DNA of 64,000 bases, from contig JBFXJP010000001.1 in the NCBI GenBank assembly GCA_050174775.1, positions 434,001 to 498,000 on the forward strand, in the 5' to 3' direction. The position numbers were made by a program, and so were the translations under genes. Of this stretch, positions 23,219-31,220 are shown piece after piece. Below the pieces are notes generated by a model, which ran no database searches, was not told the DNA's origin, and saw nothing but the letters and a program-made list of their open reading frames with translations. Position 1 is the stretch's first letter. Each line of letters begins with the position of its first letter. This DNA comes from CAYPGJ01 sp050174775 (GTDB lineage Bacteria; Planctomycetota; Phycisphaerae; Phycisphaerales; UBA1924).

Positions 23219-24139
23219 ATGCGAGATCTCAACACGCTCACGCTGCACGAGGCATGGAGCGAGGTCTGCCGCACCGGGCTCGTCACCCGGCTCCTCGAAC
23301 TCGCGCGCGATGAGGACCTCGGCAGCCAGGGCATAGCCGGCGACATCACCAGCGCCACCCTCATCCCCCGAGGCGCATCCCTCCGCGCCTCCCTCGTCGC
23401 CCGCGACACCGGCGTCATCGCAGGCCTCGGCTGCGTGGCGCTCGCCATCGACGTCTTCAAGGCCGATGCCCACTGGTCCCCGGTCCTTGAGGACGGCGTC
23501 CGCGCCACCGCAGGCGCTTCACTCGGCGTGCTCGAGGGCGAAGCACGCCACGTCCTCGCGCTCGAACGCACCATCCTCAACCTCGTCGGCCGGCTCTCCG
23601 GCGTCGCAACCATGGCCTCGGCCTTCGTCAACGCGGTCCAGGGCTCCTGCGCCCGCATCTACGACACGCGCAAGACGACCGCAGGAATGCGTCTCCTCGA
23701 GAAGCACGCGGTGCGCAGCGGCGGCGCGATGGCCCACCGTGTCGGGCTCTACGACGCCGTCCTCATCAAGGACAACCACCTCGCGGGACTCGCGCTCGAC
23801 GAGATGGCGGATCGCGTGCGTGAGGCGTCATCGAAGGGCCGCGCTGCCGGTGCACGCTTCGTCGAGGTCGAGGTCGATTCCATCGACCAGCTCGATCGTC
23901 TCCTTGCGCTCGAGCACGGCGTCCTCGACGTCATCCTCCTGGACAACTTCTCGCTCGATTCGCTTCGTGAGGCCGTGTCGCGCCGCAATCGAGCGAAGAC
24001 GCCCGTCGAACTCGAGGCCTCAGGCGGCGTCCGCCTCGACACGGTCGGCGCCATCGCGCAGACGGGCGTCGAGCGCATCAGCGCGGGCGCCATCACACAC
24101 TCCGCGCGCACGCTCGACGTCGCGCTCGACGCCGTCTGA
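23219..24139 (+). CDS. nadC: nicotinate-nucleotide pyrophosphorylase (quinolinate phosphoribosyltransferase)
   Basis: NadC converts quinolinate and PRPP to nicotinate mononucleotide in de novo NAD synthesis. The 306-aa protein has the usual length and motifs: DEDLGSQGIAGDITS near the start, ERTILNLVGRLSGVAT, the substrate-binding YDTRKTTAGMRLLEKHAV, IKDNHL, VEVEVDS, ILLDNFS and ELEASGGV. It closes the rightward envelope-gene run 27 bp after hldE and converges on nrfA with only 17 bp between stops. No nadA or nadB is nearby. Confidence 0.95.
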   Translation: MRDLNTLTLHEAWSEVCRTGLVTRLLELARDEDLGSQGIAGDITSATLIPRGASLRASLVARDTGVIAGLGCVALAIDVFKADAHWSPVLEDGVRATAGASLGVLEGEARHVLALERTILNLVGRLSGVATMASAFVNAVQGSCARIYDTRKTTAGMRLLEKHAVRSGGAMAHRVGLYDAVLIKDNHLAGLALDEMADRVREASSKGRAAGARFVEVEVDSIDQLDRLLALEHGVLDVILLDNFSLDSLREAVSRRNRAKTPVELEASGGVRLDTVGAIAQTGVERISAGAITHSARTLDVALDAV

Positions 24140-24156
24140 TCCATCGACTCCGGCGA

Positions 24157-25650
24157 TCACTGCGCGCTCGCGCGAGGCGCGGAAGCCAGCATCGCGCTCA
24201 TCTCCGCCTGCCGTGCGTAGTCGATCGCCTCGCCCAGGATCCTGGCCGTCTCCTGCGGCGCATGGAATCCCATCGAGTTTTCCGCGTTGATGTAGTCGGT
24301 CCGCCACTGCGCCTTGCGCTGCAGCTCGCGAGCGCCCTTCAACTCGCTGTCTCCGACCCCGCGCGCCACGGCCGCCTGGATCGCCTGGATTGCCGCCACC
24401 GTCGCGATCTCAGCCCGATCCAGCAGCCCCTTCGTCCGATCCTGAATGGTCGCCACCCGCGACAGCATCTCGCTCTCCGAGTGGTTGTGGCACGTCTGAC
24501 ACGCCCGCGCCACGTTCAGCAGCGGGCTCCGGATCTGGTGATCGCTCACCTTCACCGCGCCCTCGCGCGTGTACGGCATGTGGCAGTCAGCGCACGAGAC
24601 GCCCGAGCGCGCGTGGATGCCCTGGCTCCACAGCTCAAACTCGGGGTGCTGCGCCTTGATCACAGGCGCTCCCGAGTCCGCGTGCACCCAGTCGTTCCAT
24701 CCAACCTCGTTGTAGTACGCCTCGGCCTGCTCGACCTTCAGCCCGTTGTGCCACGGGAACGTGAGCGTCTTGCCCTCCCCCTTGAAGTAATACTCCACGT
24801 GGCACTGCCCGCACGTCATGCTGCGAAGCTCCTGACGAGACGCGTGGAAGTTCGGGTCGTACGCCGCGCTCCGCGCTCCCTTGCGCCACTGCTCGATGCT
24901 GGGGAAGTGCGGCACGGGCTCGCTCGATTGAGCCAGCGCGCGGATGCCGTCGATGAACGCCGGACGGGTGATCCGCAGCGCGTTCGTCGTCGGGTCGTGG
25001 CAATCAAGGCACGTGATCGGATGCTCGACCAGCTTCGTCGCGTCGTTGTACGTCATCTTGTTGATCGCATCGAACCCGTGGCGCAGCTGCGCCATGCCGG
25101 ACTCCGAAAGGAGCGGGTCGGCCAGCTCACCCGGAGCGCCGTGCTCGAGCCCCGCCCTGCGATACTCCATCACATTCGACGCGTGGCAGTTCAGGCACGC
25201 CCCCGGCTGGTTGCGCAGCTTCACCCGGTCGGTCTCCCGCTGGTCGTGCAGCATGAACGCGTGCCCGCGACGCTCCCGGTAATCCAGCGCGAACGCGTAC
25301 CCGTTGAAGATCGTCTTGAGCCGCGGGTTCGTCTCGACCTTCGACTCGGCCTTCAGCACGTCGCTGCCCGGCGCCACGGGCATCGCCTCGCTCCCCCCGT
25401 ACCGCGTCTCCTCATTGTCCGCCGTCCGCCTGTACCCGTCGTACTGACGCGGAAAATTCTGCCCCCACACCGCGGGGTCCTGCGTCGTCTCCGTAAGCTC
25501 GACGATCTTGAACGCCGTGGACCGCGCCTCCTGCTTGCGCTCCGCGATGTTCTGGTACATCAGCATCACGCCGATCGTGGCCGCGGCCACGACGATGATC
25601 GTGAACGCATAGAACCCTCGTGATCCTCGTCGCGACTGTTGGTTGCTCAT
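24157..25650 (-). CDS. nrfA: ammonia-forming cytochrome c nitrite reductase, catalytic subunit
   Basis: NrfA reduces nitrite to ammonium with six electrons on the outer face of the inner membrane. The 497-aa protein has an N-terminal hydrophobic segment (YAFTIIVVAAATIGVMLMY) that may be an uncleaved anchor. It has five c-heme sites at about residues 152 (CLNCH), 214 (CLDCH), 280 (CGQCH), 352 (CADCH) and 384 (CQTCH). CGQCHVEYYF contains the active-site Tyr and KAQHPEFE the active-site His. The first, catalytic heme site has His where well-studied NrfA enzymes have Lys (CxxCK). Start ATG at 25650 has GGAGG eight bases upstream. It follows nrfH by 18 bp. Confidence 0.95.
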   Translation of the reverse strand: MSNQQSRRGSRGFYAFTIIVVAAATIGVMLMYQNIAERKQEARSTAFKIVELTETTQDPAVWGQNFPRQYDGYRRTADNEETRYGGSEAMPVAPGSDVLKAESKVETNPRLKTIFNGYAFALDYRERRGHAFMLHDQRETDRVKLRNQPGACLNCHASNVMEYRRAGLEHGAPGELADPLLSESGMAQLRHGFDAINKMTYNDATKLVEHPITCLDCHDPTTNALRITRPAFIDGIRALAQSSEPVPHFPSIEQWRKGARSAAYDPNFHASRQELRSMTCGQCHVEYYFKGEGKTLTFPWHNGLKVEQAEAYYNEVGWNDWVHADSGAPVIKAQHPEFELWSQGIHARSGVSCADCHMPYTREGAVKVSDHQIRSPLLNVARACQTCHNHSESEMLSRVATIQDRTKGLLDRAEIATVAAIQAIQAAVARGVGDSELKGARELQRKAQWRTDYINAENSMGFHAPQETARILGEAIDYARQAEMSAMLASAPRASAQ

Positions 25651-25668
25651 CGACAAATCCTCCGGCGC

Positions 25669-26148
25669 TCAGCGTGTCGGCCCGTGTCCGACCGACGCAT
25701 GGCAGTGCGTGCAACTCGTGCTCTCTACCCCCCTGGGACCCGGAAGCGCGGACATGTGCGACGCCACGTCGGTGTGGCAGCGCACGCAGTTCCGCTCCAC
25801 GATCAGCAGGTCATCGGGCCTGATCTGGATCGGCTCGTGGAAGTTCTGCAGCGTGAACGCCTTGCTGTGCCTCCATCCGTGCACGGCCTTTGTCGTGTAC
25901 CGCGCGACCGTGCTCGACGGCACGTGGCAGTCGTTGCAGGTGGCCACGCTGTGATGCACGCCCTTGGCCCAACCGTCATAGTGCTCCCGCATCACGTGGC
26001 AGTTGATGCACGCTGACGGGTCGTCCGACAGATAGCTTGTGGCCTCGGCGTACTTGGCCGTGTACAGCCCCGTGCCCGCAAGCAGGCCGATCAGCACGCT
26101 GAGCGCGAGCCCGGCGCCCGTCATCCGCTTGGCCTTGCTCCTGGTCAT
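25669..26148 (-). CDS. nrfH: cytochrome c nitrite reductase membrane subunit (NapC/NirT family)
   Basis: NrfH is the membrane tetraheme quinol dehydrogenase that passes electrons from menaquinol to NrfA. The 159-aa protein has one membrane helix (GLALSVLIGLLAGTGLYTA) and four c-heme sites CINCH, CNDCH, CVRCH and CTHCH. The ATG at 26148 is chosen because of AGGGAG just upstream and the correct short cytoplasmic N-terminus MTRSKAKRM. It is the promoter-proximal gene of nrfHA, preceded by an unusually AT-rich stretch with a plausible promoter. The pair indicates nitrite ammonification under low oxygen. Confidence 0.94.
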   Translation of the reverse strand: MTRSKAKRMTGAGLALSVLIGLLAGTGLYTAKYAEATSYLSDDPSACINCHVMREHYDGWAKGVHHSVATCNDCHVPSSTVARYTTKAVHGWRHSKAFTLQNFHEPIQIRPDDLLIVERNCVRCHTDVASHMSALPGPRGVESTSCTHCHASVGHGPTR

Positions 26149-26191
26149 GGGTGGCTCCCTTCGAGCGAACGGACTGTGTGCCGACCGCAAA

Positions 26192-26219
26192 AGGATAACA
26201 AGATCGTTAAATCTAGCAA
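26192..26219 (-). promoter_or_regulatory. candidate promoter of nrfHA
   Basis: On the minus strand TTGCTA (26219-26214) and TATCCT (26197-26192) are 16 bp apart, 44 bp ahead of the nrfH start. The segment is a local AT-rich island in very GC-rich DNA. I did not see a clear FNR or NarP-type palindrome next to it, so how the operon responds to oxygen or nitrite is not evident. Confidence 0.45.
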
Positions 26220-26505
26220 TCATCAGCGCATGGCGCGTTGAGTCGCCTCCGATCGCGCGGATGAGCGCAGGCCGGCGTGAGCATCTGTCGGCGATGGGTC
26301 TTCCCCTTCAGACTTGCGGAGGTGATCCATACGCCAAGCAGCCGCGCGATCGTGCTCGTCTCCGTGCTCGCGGGCACGGGGCTGGTGTGATGAAGTTCCT
26401 CAGCCTCAACAACCTGTTGAGTGAGTTGGGTATGCAGGCCTAACTGTTCGCCGCAGCAGTCGTTGCGCAGAGGCGCCCCGGAGCCCGCTATCCTTGATGG
26501 AAAGG
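26220..26505 (+). other. intergenic region between the nrfH promoter and tRNA-Val
   Basis: No conserved gene is visible here. The region holds a short open frame of 17 codons (26390-26443, MKFLSLNNLLSELGMQA) that contains a perfect 7-bp inverted repeat with a 3-base loop, CTCAACA/TGTTGAG at 26405-26421. A TATCCT box at 26490-26495 sits 10 bp before the tRNA and may be its -10 element. The open frame lacks a ribosome site and I do not claim it is a gene. Confidence 0.3.
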
Positions 26506-26578
26506 GGCGGGTAGCTCAGCCGGCTAGAGCACTCGCTTTACACGCGAGGGGTCGTGGGTTCGAGTCCCTCCCCGCCCA
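26506..26578 (+). tRNA. tRNA-Val (TAC anticodon)
   Basis: A complete 73-base cloverleaf. Acceptor GGGCGGG pairs perfectly with CCCGCCC, D stem is GCTC/GAGC, anticodon stem CTCGC/GCGAG encloses TTTACAC, and the T arm carries GTTCGAGTC. Discriminator A is at 26578; CCA is not encoded. It lies 61 bp upstream of waaA on the same strand. Confidence 0.97.
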
Positions 26579-26639
26579 TTTTCGCCGCAGGTGCGCTCCG
26601 TGTGCGCGCAGGACAGGGAACAGACCGCTGGGAAAGGGC

Positions 26640-27896
26640 TTGGACGCCATCTATCTGGTTGCCGCGGGCGTCGCGTCGCCGTGGCTGCTGCGCAAGAAGC
26701 GGCTGGGCTGGGATGAACGCCTGGCGCGCGCGCCGAGCGTGCCGGTGAAGGCTGCCGGCAAGCGGAGACTGCTGATTCATGCGGTTTCGGTGGGGGAAAC
26801 GAACCTGATACGGCCGCTGGTGGATCTGCTGTGGGAGGAGTTCGACCTGGTGATTGCGTCGACGACCGACACGGGGCGTGCGCGCGCGGTGGAGCTGTAT
26901 TCGAAGAAGGCGACGTGCGTGCGCTTTCCTTTGGATTTGTCGGGCGCCGTGCGCCGTTTTCTGGATGCGGTGGCGCCGGATGGCGTCGCGCTCGTGGAAC
27001 TCGAGCTGTGGCCGAACTTTATGGGCGAGTGCGCGAAGCGAGGGATCCCGGTGGGGGTGGTGAACGGGAGGCTGTCGGACCGGTCGTACGGGCGGTACAG
27101 GATGGCCAAGCCGTTGATCGGCAAGTACTTCCGGCAACTGGCGTTCGTGGGCGCACAGGATGCGACGTACGCGGAGCGGTTCGTCGGGGTGGGCGCTGAT
27201 CCATCGGTCGTAAGTGTCTGCGGCACCATGAAATGGGACGCGGCCAGCGTGACGGACGACGTGCCCGGCAGCGCGGAACTGGCCACGGCCATGCGCATCG
27301 ATCGCGCGAAACCGCTGATCGTGGCGGGATCGACGGAGCCGATGGAGCACGCGCTGCTGCGCGACGCAAAGCCGGCGGGCGTGCAGCTCTTGTGCGCACC
27401 GCGCAAGCCGGAGTGGTTCGAGGATGCGGCGCGGGACCTGCCCGGGTGCACGCGCCGAAGTCGGGCCAAGGCTGGGAGTTCCGACGAGTTTTTCCTGCTC
27501 GACACGATCGGGGAACTGCGCAAGGCGTACGCATTGGCGGACGTGGTGGTGGTGGGGAGGTCGTTCGGGGAGTTGTATGGATCGGACCCGATGGATCCGG
27601 CGGCGCTGGGCAAGTGCGTGGTGATCGGGCCGAACGTGGATGATTTTCGCACGGCCGTCGAGATTCTGGAAAAGGGGGGCGGGATCGTGCGCACCACGCG
27701 CGAGGGTCTGAGGGGCGAGCTTGCGCGGCTGCTCGGAAACGCGGAACAGCGGCGCGCGATCGGGGAGAGGGCGCGGGCCGTGGTTGTGCGCGAGCAGGGC
27801 TCGGCACGCAAACATGCAACTTTTGTCCAGACCATGCTGAGTTCCGGGAATCGTGCGCATTTATCGCGTAGTATCCAAGAGGGCGCGCGCACATGA
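26640..27896 (+). CDS. waaA: 3-deoxy-D-manno-octulosonic acid (Kdo) transferase
   Basis: WaaA (KdtA) transfers Kdo from CMP-Kdo to lipid IVA at the inner membrane. The 418-aa GT30 protein shows LLIHAVSVGETNLIRPLV, the catalytic-region STTDTGRARA, ALVELELWPNF, GTMKWDAAS, VAGSTEPMEHAL and, near the end, VVVGRSFGELYGSDPMDPAALG. The only sensible start is TTG at 26640, preceded by a GGGAAAGG stretch. It gives LDAIYLVAAGVASPWLL, the expected N-terminal membrane-associated helix. No ATG or GTG in frame lies between the tRNA and this point. The stop overlaps thiL (ATGA). Confidence 0.92.
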   Translation: MDAIYLVAAGVASPWLLRKKRLGWDERLARAPSVPVKAAGKRRLLIHAVSVGETNLIRPLVDLLWEEFDLVIASTTDTGRARAVELYSKKATCVRFPLDLSGAVRRFLDAVAPDGVALVELELWPNFMGECAKRGIPVGVVNGRLSDRSYGRYRMAKPLIGKYFRQLAFVGAQDATYAERFVGVGADPSVVSVCGTMKWDAASVTDDVPGSAELATAMRIDRAKPLIVAGSTEPMEHALLRDAKPAGVQLLCAPRKPEWFEDAARDLPGCTRRSRAKAGSSDEFFLLDTIGELRKAYALADVVVVGRSFGELYGSDPMDPAALGKCVVIGPNVDDFRTAVEILEKGGGIVRTTREGLRGELARLLGNAEQRRAIGERARAVVVREQGSARKHATFVQTMLSSGNRAHLSRSIQEGART

Positions 27897-28843
27897 AGCG
27901 AGAGTCGGTCTTGCTCGGCGAGATTTATTCCCGCAGCGCGGGAATGGGTTCGCGCTTCCCGGCGGTGGTTGTCGGACCTGGGGATGACTGTGCCGTGGTT
28001 CGGATCGCCTCGGCCATGCGCACGGTTGATGCGCTGTGGACGGTGGACCAGGTGGTGGAGGGGAGGCATTTTCGGAAGGGGGAGGATGTGGTGTTGGTGG
28101 GGAGGAAGGCCGTGGCGCGGAGCGTGTCGGACATCGCGGCGATGGGTGGACGACCGGTCGCGGCGACGGCGACGGGCGCGCTGCCGGATGACTTCGCGCA
28201 GGAGAGCGAGTTGTTCGCGGCGATGAAGGAGTTTGCGGAGGAGTGGGGATGTCCGCTCGTTGGTGGGGATATTGCGCGCTGTGAGGGCGCGATGGTGCTG
28301 ACGGTGAGCGTGCTGGGCGTTTCGCACGAGACGCGGGGGCCGGTGCTGCGCGAGGGCGCGAGGGTGGGTGATGGTGTGTACGTGACGGGAGAGGTGGGGG
28401 GGAGCTTTGAGAGCGGGAAACATTTGAGGTTTGAGCCGAGGGTGGGGGAGGGCACGCTGCTGTGCGATGCGCTGGGCGAGCGGTTGCACGCGATGATCGA
28501 CGTGTCGGATGGTGTGGGACGGGATGCGGGGCGGATCGCGCTCGCGTCGGGGGTGGGGATGGAGATTGAGGTGGGAGCGCTGCCGCTGGCGGAGGGGTTG
28601 GGCGCGGGAGATTGGAAGCGCGGGTTGAGTGAGGGCGAGGATTACGAGTTGTTGTTCACGGTCGCCGAGAGTGCGTGCGAGAGTGTGGCGAATGAGATCG
28701 AGGTGAGCGGGCGCGATGGGGTGACGCGGCGTGTGCGGGTGACGCGGATCGGGCGCATGGTGGAGGGGAGCGGGTGTGTTGGCGTGCTCAATGATGGGAC
28801 GAGGGTGGATGCGGCGGAACTGGGCTGGGATCATGGGGCATGA
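27893..28843 (+). CDS. thiL: thiamine-monophosphate kinase
   Basis: ThiL phosphorylates thiamine monophosphate to the active diphosphate cofactor. The 316-aa protein has the family length and motifs: PGDDCAVVRI near residue 28, VDALWTVDQVVEGRHF, ARSVSDIAAMGGRP, VGGDIARCEG, ARVGDGVYVTGEVGGS, and MIDVSDGVGRDAGRIA. It overlaps waaA by ATGA at its start and the tsaE fusion by ATGA at its end, so the three genes are translationally linked despite unrelated functions. Confidence 0.94.
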   Translation: MKRESVLLGEIYSRSAGMGSRFPAVVVGPGDDCAVVRIASAMRTVDALWTVDQVVEGRHFRKGEDVVLVGRKAVARSVSDIAAMGGRPVAATATGALPDDFAQESELFAAMKEFAEEWGCPLVGGDIARCEGAMVLTVSVLGVSHETRGPVLREGARVGDGVYVTGEVGGSFESGKHLRFEPRVGEGTLLCDALGERLHAMIDVSDGVGRDAGRIALASGVGMEIEVGALPLAEGLGAGDWKRGLSEGEDYELLFTVAESACESVANEIEVSGRDGVTRRVRVTRIGRMVEGSGCVGVLNDGTRVDAAELGWDHGA

Positions 28844-29565
28844 GGATCGAGCGCATCACGCATGGCGAGGGGGAGACGGAGGCGCTGGGTGAGGCGCTGG
28901 CGCGAGGCTTACGCGGGGGGGATGTGATCTTGTTGATCGGGGAGATGGGCGCCGGGAAGACGCGGTTTGTCCGTGGGCTCGCGCGCGGATTGGGCCATGA
29001 CCCCCGGAAAGTTCACTCTCCTACTTTTGTCCTTGCGAATGTGTATGGGGTGGATGCGGATGAGGATGGGGAAGGTGGCGGAGCTTCCGGGGCGCGGATG
29101 GAGTTGCGTCATGTGGATGCGTATCGGTTGGAGGAGGCGGAAGAGGCCGAGGGGTTGGGGTGGGATCGACTGGCGGATGATCGCGGGGTGCTGGTGATCG
29201 AGTGGGGCGAGCGCGTGGGTGAGGAGCGGGCGGGGTTGGCGCGTGCGCTGCGCGTGACGATGACGCACGTGGGTGAGCAGGAGCGCGGCGTGGTGATGGA
29301 GGGAGATGAGGCGGTGTGGGGGGAGCGTGTGCGCGGCGCCCCCGGACTCGCTGCCGCGCGCAATGGAGCCTCCGGGCACGCGGCTGCGGGCGGGGTGATG
29401 GTGCGTGGGAGGAGGATGCTGTGCCGAGTGTGCGGGGAGGGAGCGACGGAGGAGTTCGCGCCGTTCTGCTCGGAGCGATGCCGGCTGGTTGATCTGGGGA
29501 AGTGGTTCGATGGGAAGTATCGGGTGTCGCGGGAGGTGGAGGAGGGGGATGAGGAAGTGATGTGA
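28840..29565 (+). CDS. tsaE: TsaE (tRNA t6A synthesis ATPase) fused to YacG-like zinc ribbon
   Basis: A 241-aa protein in one open frame with two domains normally encoded separately. Residues about 1-150 are TsaE, the ATPase of the t6A37 tRNA-modification complex, with Walker A GEMGAGKTRFV, SPTFVLANVY, RHVDAYRLEE and VLVIEWGERV. After an Ala/Gly-rich linker, residues 195-230 form a YacG-type zinc finger: Cys at 195, 198, 210 and 214 (C-x2-C-x11-C-x3-C) followed by RLVDLGKWFDGKYRV. In E. coli YacG is a small inhibitor of DNA gyrase. The start overlaps thiL. Whether the zinc unit still acts on gyrase, or only the fusion is read through by chance, is unknown. Confidence 0.88.
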   Translation: MRIERITHGEGETEALGEALARGLRGGDVILLIGEMGAGKTRFVRGLARGLGHDPRKVHSPTFVLANVYGVDADEDGEGGGASGARMELRHVDAYRLEEAEEAEGLGWDRLADDRGVLVIEWGERVGEERAGLARALRVTMTHVGEQERGVVMEGDEAVWGERVRGAPGLAAARNGASGHAAAGGVMVRGRRMLCRVCGEGATEEFAPFCSERCRLVDLGKWFDGKYRVSREVEEGDEEVM

Positions 29566-29648
29566 TGATGGCGCGGGACGAGCGCTTTCTTCAAATCATG
29601 AAGGCATAGGGAAAGAGGGGCGAGAAGGCATGGAGCCCTCACCCTGCC

Positions 29649-29676
29649 CTCTCCCATCGCCAAGCCGATGGGAGAG
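29649..29676. repeat. REP-like palindrome downstream of tsaE-yacG
   Basis: A perfect 11-bp inverted repeat, CTCTCCCATCG/CGATGGGAGAG, with a 6-base loop, inside the 270-bp gap 29566-29835. The preceding CCCTCACCCTGCC resembles the CCCTCACCCCGC at 30788-30799 in the larger cluster downstream. It could also end transcription of the upstream operon, but no T-run follows on either strand. Confidence 0.6.
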
Positions 29677-29835
29677 GTGGCGGCGCTCGGAGCGGTATTG
29701 AGGGGCGTGGCGGTTCGCCCGGCGTGCCTCCCGCCCGCCCGTGGTAGACGAAGAGAGATGTAGAGGAAAGGCATGGAGTCCCCGGCACGCCAGGCGAAGA
29801 AGTGTTCAGTGGCCTCTTGATAGTTTCTTTGTGTG

Positions 29836-30543
29836 TCAATGGACGATCGGAGTCCAGCGTTCGTCCTCGGGTGCGGACGATCGACGTGGAGCGAGCGATG
29901 TGAGTGCTTGAATTGCCGTGATCAGGCGCGAGCGATCTTGGGCAATGGTGTCGTGGCCGCGTCGGATGTTCCAGCGCGCGGTGAAGGGGCCGATGCGCTC
30001 GCGGCGGAGTTGGACGTGGCCGAGGATTGCGTCGGTGGTGAAGGAGTGTAGATGGTCGAAGAAGTCGGCTTCGGTGTGGCAGCGCGTTGCGGGGGCGTAG
30101 AAGCTGTCGGGAAGGGATTTCGTGTCGCCCATGTCGAGGCTGAAGATGGATGCGTCGGGGGACCAGTCGGGGTTGGTGGTGAATGGGGTGACGTGTGCGC
30201 GGCGTTTGTCAGAGATGTCGATGTCGAGGCCGCGGGCGGGGGAGGCGGCGCCGACGATGCGGAGTGTGATGTAGATCGCGGTCTGGTGTTGGCGCATCTG
30301 TGTGGTGGTGAACCACTGGAAGCGCGTTTTGTGGGGGTTGAGGCGGGCCGCGTTTTCGAGGAGGAGGGGCGTGAGCGCGGCGACGGCGGCGTGGAGGAAG
30401 GGCGGGATGGGATGGTCGGTGGGGTTGAGTGTGTCGGGGGTCGGGTTGAGAAGGTTGACGAGCGTAGCGACGCGGAAGGGGCGCTCATCGCCGGTGAGCG
30501 CGGGGTCGGGGTATTCGGAGTGGATGTCGGGGGGGAGGGGCAT
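29836..30543 (-). CDS. hypothetical protein, flanked by REP-like repeats
   Basis: A 235-aa soluble protein I do not recognise. It has no signal peptide or membrane segment. Residues about 25-100 are a mixed helix/strand region (PFRVATLVNLLNPTPD, HAAVAALTPLLLENAARL, FQWFTTTQMRQHQTAIYITL). Later parts read TPFTTNPDWSPDASIFSLDMGD, FFDHLHSFTTDAI and ERIGPFTARWNIRRGHDTIA. It is isolated: on both sides lie hairpin-forming repeats and it is opposite in direction to its neighbours. A CATAAT box about 12 bp before the ATG suggests a very short or absent leader. Amino-acid composition looks like a real protein, unlike the opposite-strand frames, but no function can be proposed. Confidence 0.65.
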   Translation of the reverse strand: MPLPPDIHSEYPDPALTGDERPFRVATLVNLLNPTPDTLNPTDHPIPPFLHAAVAALTPLLLENAARLNPHKTRFQWFTTTQMRQHQTAIYITLRIVGAASPARGLDIDISDKRRAHVTPFTTNPDWSPDASIFSLDMGDTKSLPDSFYAPATRCHTEADFFDHLHSFTTDAILGHVQLRRERIGPFTARWNIRRGHDTIAQDRSRLITAIQALTSLAPRRSSAPEDERWTPIVH

Positions 30544-30623
30544 GGGGCACTGAGATTATGGCAGCGCGGGCGCGCGCATAATGGACAAGCGGAGGTTGGT
30601 CATGCCACTCAGGACTGTGAGGC

Positions 30624-31100
30624 GTGGCTTGCGGCAGAGCCGCAAACCACGGCACGCGCACACTGGTGGCTCTGCCCCCCTCCGGTTCGTGCTGCGCACG
30701 AGCCACTTCCCCCGGATTTCCCGCGCTCGCGAAGCGCGAGCGGAGGGAGGGGTTGCCACGGCGCGGATGGCGCACGTGACGGCAGCCCCCTCACCCCGCA
30801 TCGCTTCGCGATGCTCCCGTCTCCCGCAAGGAGAGAGGGGTTGCAATGGCGCGGATGCGGGTGCGCGGTCGTGTGAAAGGCACCCTCCATCGGTTCGCAC
30901 TGCGTGCGAACCACCTCCTCCACGCCGCGCCGCAGTGCGGCTTGCGCGAGGAGGGGTTGCGATGGCGCGGATGGAGCAACTCGCAGGAGGCCGCTTCCTC
31001 ACGGGCGCGGCTTGGGTGATGCAATAGGCAGGTGCGCGAAGTGTGCGTCGGGTTGATGGCGGTCCCCCCCACCGGTTCACGCCATCGACGGGCGTGAACC
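30624..31100. repeat. cluster of REP-like palindromes
   Basis: Within the 677-bp gene-free stretch 30544-31220 there are at least five hairpins. One at 30624-30650 has GTGG-TTGCGGC type arms. Three share the outline CCGGTTC...GAACC-ACCTCC: 30684-30704 (arms GGTTCGTGC/GCACGAGCC), 30892-30912 (GGTTCGCAC/GTGCGAACC, perfect) and 31074-31100 (GGTTCACGCC/GGCGTGAACC, perfect). Another at 30798-30814 has perfect GCATCGC/GCGATGC arms. Between them the phrase GAGGGGTTGC-N-A-N-GGCGCGGATG recurs three times, near 30750, 30836 and 30953. Stems vary in sequence while keeping pairing. The pattern is that of REP/BIME-type repeats. No REP-associated transposase lies in the window. Confidence 0.75.
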
Positions 31101-31220
31101 ACCTCCCCCACGAGGGGGGAGGAGCCAAAGCGCATCGCGCGCGTCATCGGTAGTCTGGTGCGCGGTTGGAACAGGGAATGTCGAGTGGGTTGCGCGTCGG
31201 GATTGTCAGGAGGCATGCGC

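Noticed and set aside
24262..25623. A 453-codon open frame opposite nrfA
   Set aside because: Arg/Val/Leu-rich shadow of a protein with five clear heme motifs.
26180..26235. FNR/CRP-type binding site ahead of nrfHA
   Set aside because: The AT-rich stretch does not contain a convincing TTGAT-N4-ATCAA palindrome; only a plain promoter can be argued.
30052..30876. Plus-strand open frame opposite the orphan gene and running into the repeats
   Set aside because: Gly/Val-rich composition typical of reversed GC-rich coding DNA, and it continues into non-coding palindromes.
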